NCBI GenBank assembly: GCA_029264225.1
Contig: JARICB010000235.1
Span: forward strand, 1-7,724
Length of the DNA stretch: 7,724 nucleotides
Direction: 5' to 3'
Origin: Nocardioides sp.
GTDB lineage: Bacteria > Actinomycetota > Actinomycetes > Propionibacteriales > Nocardioidaceae
The translations under genes and the position numbers were made by a program. Under the pieces are notes generated by a model, which did not search any database, was not told the DNA's origin, and saw nothing but the letters and a program-made list of their open reading frames with translations. Shown piece by piece: positions 4,908 through 7,724 of this stretch. The number at the start of each line of letters is the position of its first letter. Within the stretch, counting starts at the first letter, position 1.

Positions 4908-7724
4908 ATGCAGATCGCCGTACTGGGACCCGTGCAGGCGCACACCCAAGGGCAGCAGATCGACCTGGGGACCCCACGGCAGCGCGCCATCGTGGCCGCC
5001 CTCGCGCTGGGCGACGGCCGCACGGTGCCCGTCGACACCGTCATCGCGCGGGTGTGGGGCCATCACCCTCCTCCGGGGGTGCTGGGCACCCTGCACGGCT
5101 ATATCGGTGCGCTGCGCCGGGTGCTGGAGCCCGATCGTGCTCCCCGGGAGGCGTCCCGCGTGCTCGTCACCGACGGCGGCGGCTACGCCCTTCGCCTCCC
5201 CCCGAACAGCACGGACGCGAGCCGTCTGGAGCAGGCAGTCGCCGACGCCCGCCTCCTGGCCCAGGTCATCCCCGACCACCTGCGGCCCAGGGCCCCGAGG
5301 GGCGAGGAGGACCAGGTACGCCGCACGGTGTCCGATCTCGACGCGGTGCTCGCACTGTGGCGCGGGGAGCCCTACAGCGAACTGGGTGACGACCCCGACG
5401 CCGCCGCCGAACGGTTCCGACTGAGCGACCTGCGCATGGCCGCGCAGGAACTGCGGGTCGTCGCCCTCCTGGCACTGGGCAGGCACGACGAGGTCGTGAC
5501 CGAACTGGCGAGGATGACCTCCGCACACCCGCTGCACGAGCGGTGGTGGGCGCTGCAGGCGGTGGCGCTGGCCCGCAGCGGACGGCAGGGCGACGCACTC
5601 GCGGCGCTCCAATCACTGCGTTCCCTGCTGGCCGACGAGCTCGGCGTCGACCCGAGCACGCAGGTTCGGGAGCTCCACCTCGCACTTCTGCGCCAGGATC
5701 CGAGCGTGGGCTGGAACCAGGACGGCCAGGACCAGCCAACCAGCACGGGTCGCGAGCTGGACCCGCCGCCCGCACCGACACGGCGTACGAGGTATCGCGA
5801 GTCTCCCCCGCTCCGGCGCTGGCCGTTGGTCGGACGTGCCGAGGAGTACGCCCGCCTGTCCGCGGTCCTGGACCGCGCCCTCGCCGGCCATCCTCAGGTG
5901 GGGGTCGTCACCGGGGAGGCCGGAATCGGGAAGTCGCGGCTCGTGGGAGAGATCGCGTCGGCCGCCTTCGCGCAGGGCTTCGTGGTGGCCGTGGGTCAAT
6001 GCAGCCTCGACGGACCACCACCGTTGTGGCCGTGGCGGCGGGTGCTGTCCTCGCTGACCCAGCAGATCTGCTTCACCAGCGACGTGGTCGACGACTTCGA
6101 CACCCTCCCCTCCGACGACTTCGCCACCTGGGAGGCCCTGACCCAGGAGCTCTTCCGGGCCGCGGCGGTGAACCCGGTGCTGGTGGTCCTCGAGGACCTG
6201 CAGTGGTCCGACCCCGCCACCCGGCGAGTGCTGACACACCTGATGTCAGCTACTGGGCACGAACGGTTGTGCGTGTTGGCGACGCTCCGGCTCGAGGAGG
6301 GCGCCGACCTGACCCTCACTGCGCCCTTGGCGCGACACGAAGGAGTGCGGATCGACCTGGTCGGGCTGCCGCTGAGCGACGCGGCGACCCTCGTCACGGA
6401 GGTGGCCGAGGCTCTTCCCGACGCCGAGGTTCAGACCCTGTGGGAGCGCGCCTGCGGCAACCCGTTCTTCCTCTCCGAGCTCGCCCTCTCCGAAGGACGA
6501 CTGTCGGGTTCGCTGTCCGACGTCGTGCTCTCGAGTGTCCGGTCGCTGCCGCCGGCCACGGTGGAGGTCCTGGAAGCGGCCTGCGTGATCGACGTGGTCT
6601 TCGACCTCGACCTGCTGGCCTTCATGCTCGACTCCACCCAGGACCAGACCCGTGCGCGGCTGGCTCCCGCGATAGAGGCCGGCCTGGTCTCCGACGGCGG
6701 GGCACTGCGGGCCGACTTCCATTTCTCCCACGGAGTGGTCCGAGAGGTGATCAACGCGAGTCTGGCGCATGCCACCCGCTCGCGCTGGCATCGCCAGGTC
6801 GCCACCCAGCTTGAACGACACAGCGGGCTGGTTCGGCCCGAGTTGCGGTCCGCCCTCGCCCACCACTGGGAGCTGGCGGGATATGAATGGGTGGGCGAGG
6901 CCTGGCGCTCCACGCTCAAGGCCGCCGAGGTGGCCCGGACGGTCGCCGCCTACGACGAGGAGGCGCGGCTGCTGCTTCATGCGCTGGGTTGGCAGCAGGC
7001 CGACCTCGCCAGCGGGCTCGAGGAACGCTTCGAGCTGCTGCTGATGCTCGCCGACGCAGCGAGATGGAGCGGGGACTGGCCGGTGGTCTCGGATGCAGTG
7101 GACGAGGCCGTGGCGGTGGCCGAGCAGCTCGACTCCCCCGAGCTCGCCGCCCGGGCCGCGATCTCCACTATGGAGGGTGCGCTGTGGCAGGCCCGGCCCT
7201 TCGGCACCGTCCATCTCCCGATCATCGAGGCCCTCGAGCGGGTGCTGCTCACGCTGCCGGCGGACCAGCCCTCGCTGCGGTGCCGGGCACTGCTCGCGCT
7301 CGCGATGGAGCTCTTCTACGGCGGTGATGTCGAGCGGATCGACGCCCTGGTCGAGCAGGCCCTGGCCATCGCAGACTCCGCCGACGACGTACGACTGCGG
7401 GCCACCGCCTACCTCGGCGCGTTCGCCGCGCGCTCGCGGCCCGACACCGCCTCGCAGCGAGAGATCTACGCCGAGCGAGCCCGCGCTGCGGCCGAGCAAC
7501 TGGATGACCTGCGCGCACGACTGTTGGCCGAGACCCTCGCCGTCAGCGTCGCCAGCGAGCTGGGCCGCGCCGACATCGTCCGCCGCGACCTGCCTCGCCT
7601 CCTGCGGCTGACCCACAGTCGCGGGCTCGCCAGTGCCGAAGCGGTGTTACGGGTGATCGACGTGCCGTGGTTGGTCATGACCGGCGACGACAGGGCGGCA
7701 GAGGAGTCGCTGGCCCGCCTGATG
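4908..7724 (+). CDS. BTAD/SARP-type transcriptional regulator with AAA-like ATPase domain, 3'-truncated by window edge
   Basis: The frame is open for 939 codons to the last base, so the C-terminus is missing. Residues 1-97 form an OmpR-like winged-helix DNA-binding domain (MQIAVLGPV start, TPRQRAIVAALAL at 22-34, TLHGYIGALRRVLEP at 61-75). Residues 100-265 are the bacterial transcriptional activation domain, with ALWRGEPYSEL at 149-159 and LADELGVDPS at 241-250. A Pro/Arg-rich linker spans 268-303. From 305, PLVGRAEE leads into an ATPase with Walker A GEAGIGKS (336-343) and Walker B VLVVLED (424-430), plus CGNPFFLSEL at 516-525 as in AfsR and LuxR-family LAL regulators. Past about 620 the protein is helical and TPR-like. 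Such proteins activate secondary-metabolite or stress genes, with ATP binding and the helical tail sensing an unknown signal. The targets are not visible here and no biosynthetic gene is in the window. The start is fixed by an in-frame TAA at 4896. Confidence 0.93.
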   Translation, partial: MQIAVLGPVQAHTQGQQIDLGTPRQRAIVAALALGDGRTVPVDTVIARVWGHHPPPGVLGTLHGYIGALRRVLEPDRAPREASRVLVTDGGGYALRLPPNSTDASRLEQAVADARLLAQVIPDHLRPRAPRGEEDQVRRTVSDLDAVLALWRGEPYSELGDDPDAAAERFRLSDLRMAAQELRVVALLALGRHDEVVTELARMTSAHPLHERWWALQAVALARSGRQGDALAALQSLRSLLADELGVDPSTQVRELHLALLRQDPSVGWNQDGQDQPTSTGRELDPPPAPTRRTRYRESPPLRRWPLVGRAEEYARLSAVLDRALAGHPQVGVVTGEAGIGKSRLVGEIASAAFAQGFVVAVGQCSLDGPPPLWPWRRVLSSLTQQICFTSDVVDDFDTLPSDDFATWEALTQELFRAAAVNPVLVVLEDLQWSDPATRRVLTHLMSATGHERLCVLATLRLEEGADLTLTAPLARHEGVRIDLVGLPLSDAATLVTEVAEALPDAEVQTLWERACGNPFFLSELALSEGRLSGSLSDVVLSSVRSLPPATVEVLEAACVIDVVFDLDLLAFMLDSTQDQTRARLAPAIEAGLVSDGGALRADFHFSHGVVREVINASLAHATRSRWHRQVATQLERHSGLVRPELRSALAHHWELAGYEWVGEAWRSTLKAAEVARTVAAYDEEARLLLHALGWQQADLASGLEERFELLLMLADAARWSGDWPVVSDAVDEAVAVAEQLDSPELAARAAISTMEGALWQARPFGTVHLPIIEALERVLLTLPADQPSLRCRALLALAMELFYGGDVERIDALVEQALAIADSADDVRLRATAYLGAFAARSRPDTASQREIYAERARAAAEQLDDLRARLLAETLAVSVASELGRADIVRRDLPRLLRLTHSRGLASAEAVLRVIDVPWLVMTGDDRAAEESLARLM

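Noticed and set aside
3636..5612. A 658-codon open frame on the minus strand covering the acyl-CoA dehydrogenase and the start of the regulator
   Set aside because: It is antisense to a gene with clear acyl-CoA dehydrogenase motifs. Its translation is Val/Gly/Arg/Ala-rich with no recognisable domain, as expected for a mirror frame in GC-rich DNA.
5543..6814. A 423-codon plus-strand frame overlapping the regulator
   Set aside because: It is in a different frame from the BTAD-ATPase protein and translates to low-complexity Arg/Gly/Pro-rich sequence. The true frame is open through 7724.
6246..7616. A 456-codon open frame on the minus strand under the regulator
   Set aside because: The opposite strand carries the continuous regulator frame with ATPase motifs. 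The antisense product shows no domain and has mirror-frame composition.
3693..7724. Acyl-CoA dehydrogenase and SARP regulator as parts of one biosynthetic gene cluster
   Set aside because: Each has its own leaderless-type promoter signal, and no synthase, tailoring or transport gene is present. Adjacency alone does not support a cluster.

Overview
The window is very GC-rich, with strong G/C third-position codon use, GTG starts and an AfsR/SARP-type regulator. This points to a high-GC actinomycete. A Nocardioides-like member of the Propionibacteriales would fit, but that is an impression from protein style and not a phylogenetic result. No rRNA, tRNA, CRISPR array, insertion sequence or phage gene is visible, and coding density is high.

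Layout. (1) Bases 1-1987, + strand: the 3' part of a large membrane-anchored multicopper protein. At least six membrane helices are followed by a plastocyanin-like type 1 copper domain, a short His/Met-rich linker and a NirK-like two-domain copper oxidase/nitrite reductase module. (2) Bases 1984-2088, + strand: a 34-codon reading frame overlapping the previous stop as GTGA. It looks like the N-terminal remnant of a small ferredoxin whose first cluster cysteine is Arg. (3) Bases 2070-2768, + strand: a class III-type sirtuin (NAD-dependent deacylase). (4) Bases 2749-3639, - strand: an exported lipoprotein zinc peptidase of the M15 D-Ala-D-Ala carboxypeptidase type, overlapping the sirtuin tail to tail by 20 bp. 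(5) Bases 3693-4838, + strand: an acyl-CoA dehydrogenase of the long-chain/isovaleryl type, divergent from the peptidase across only 53 bp. (6) Bases 4908-7724, + strand, open at the window end: a large BTAD/SARP-type regulator with a fused AAA-like ATPase and an alpha-helical TPR-like tail.

The genes do not form one obvious pathway. The copper protein acts outside the membrane in redox chemistry. The peptidase acts outside the membrane on cell wall. The sirtuin and acyl-CoA dehydrogenase share acyl-CoA/acyl-lysine chemistry, but adjacency is the only link. The regulator may control genes beyond the window.

The most coherent cross-gene signal is in the starts. All four complete-start genes (sirtuin, peptidase, dehydrogenase, regulator) have an in-frame stop just upstream of the first usable start codon. 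Each also has a TAnnnT -10-like hexamer ending 6-7 nt before that start, with no Shine-Dalgarno. This is the pattern expected for leaderless transcripts. The other observations most worth checking are the apparent Met-to-Leu change at the NirK-type axial copper ligand and the ferredoxin remnant. I see no clearly new multi-gene system here.
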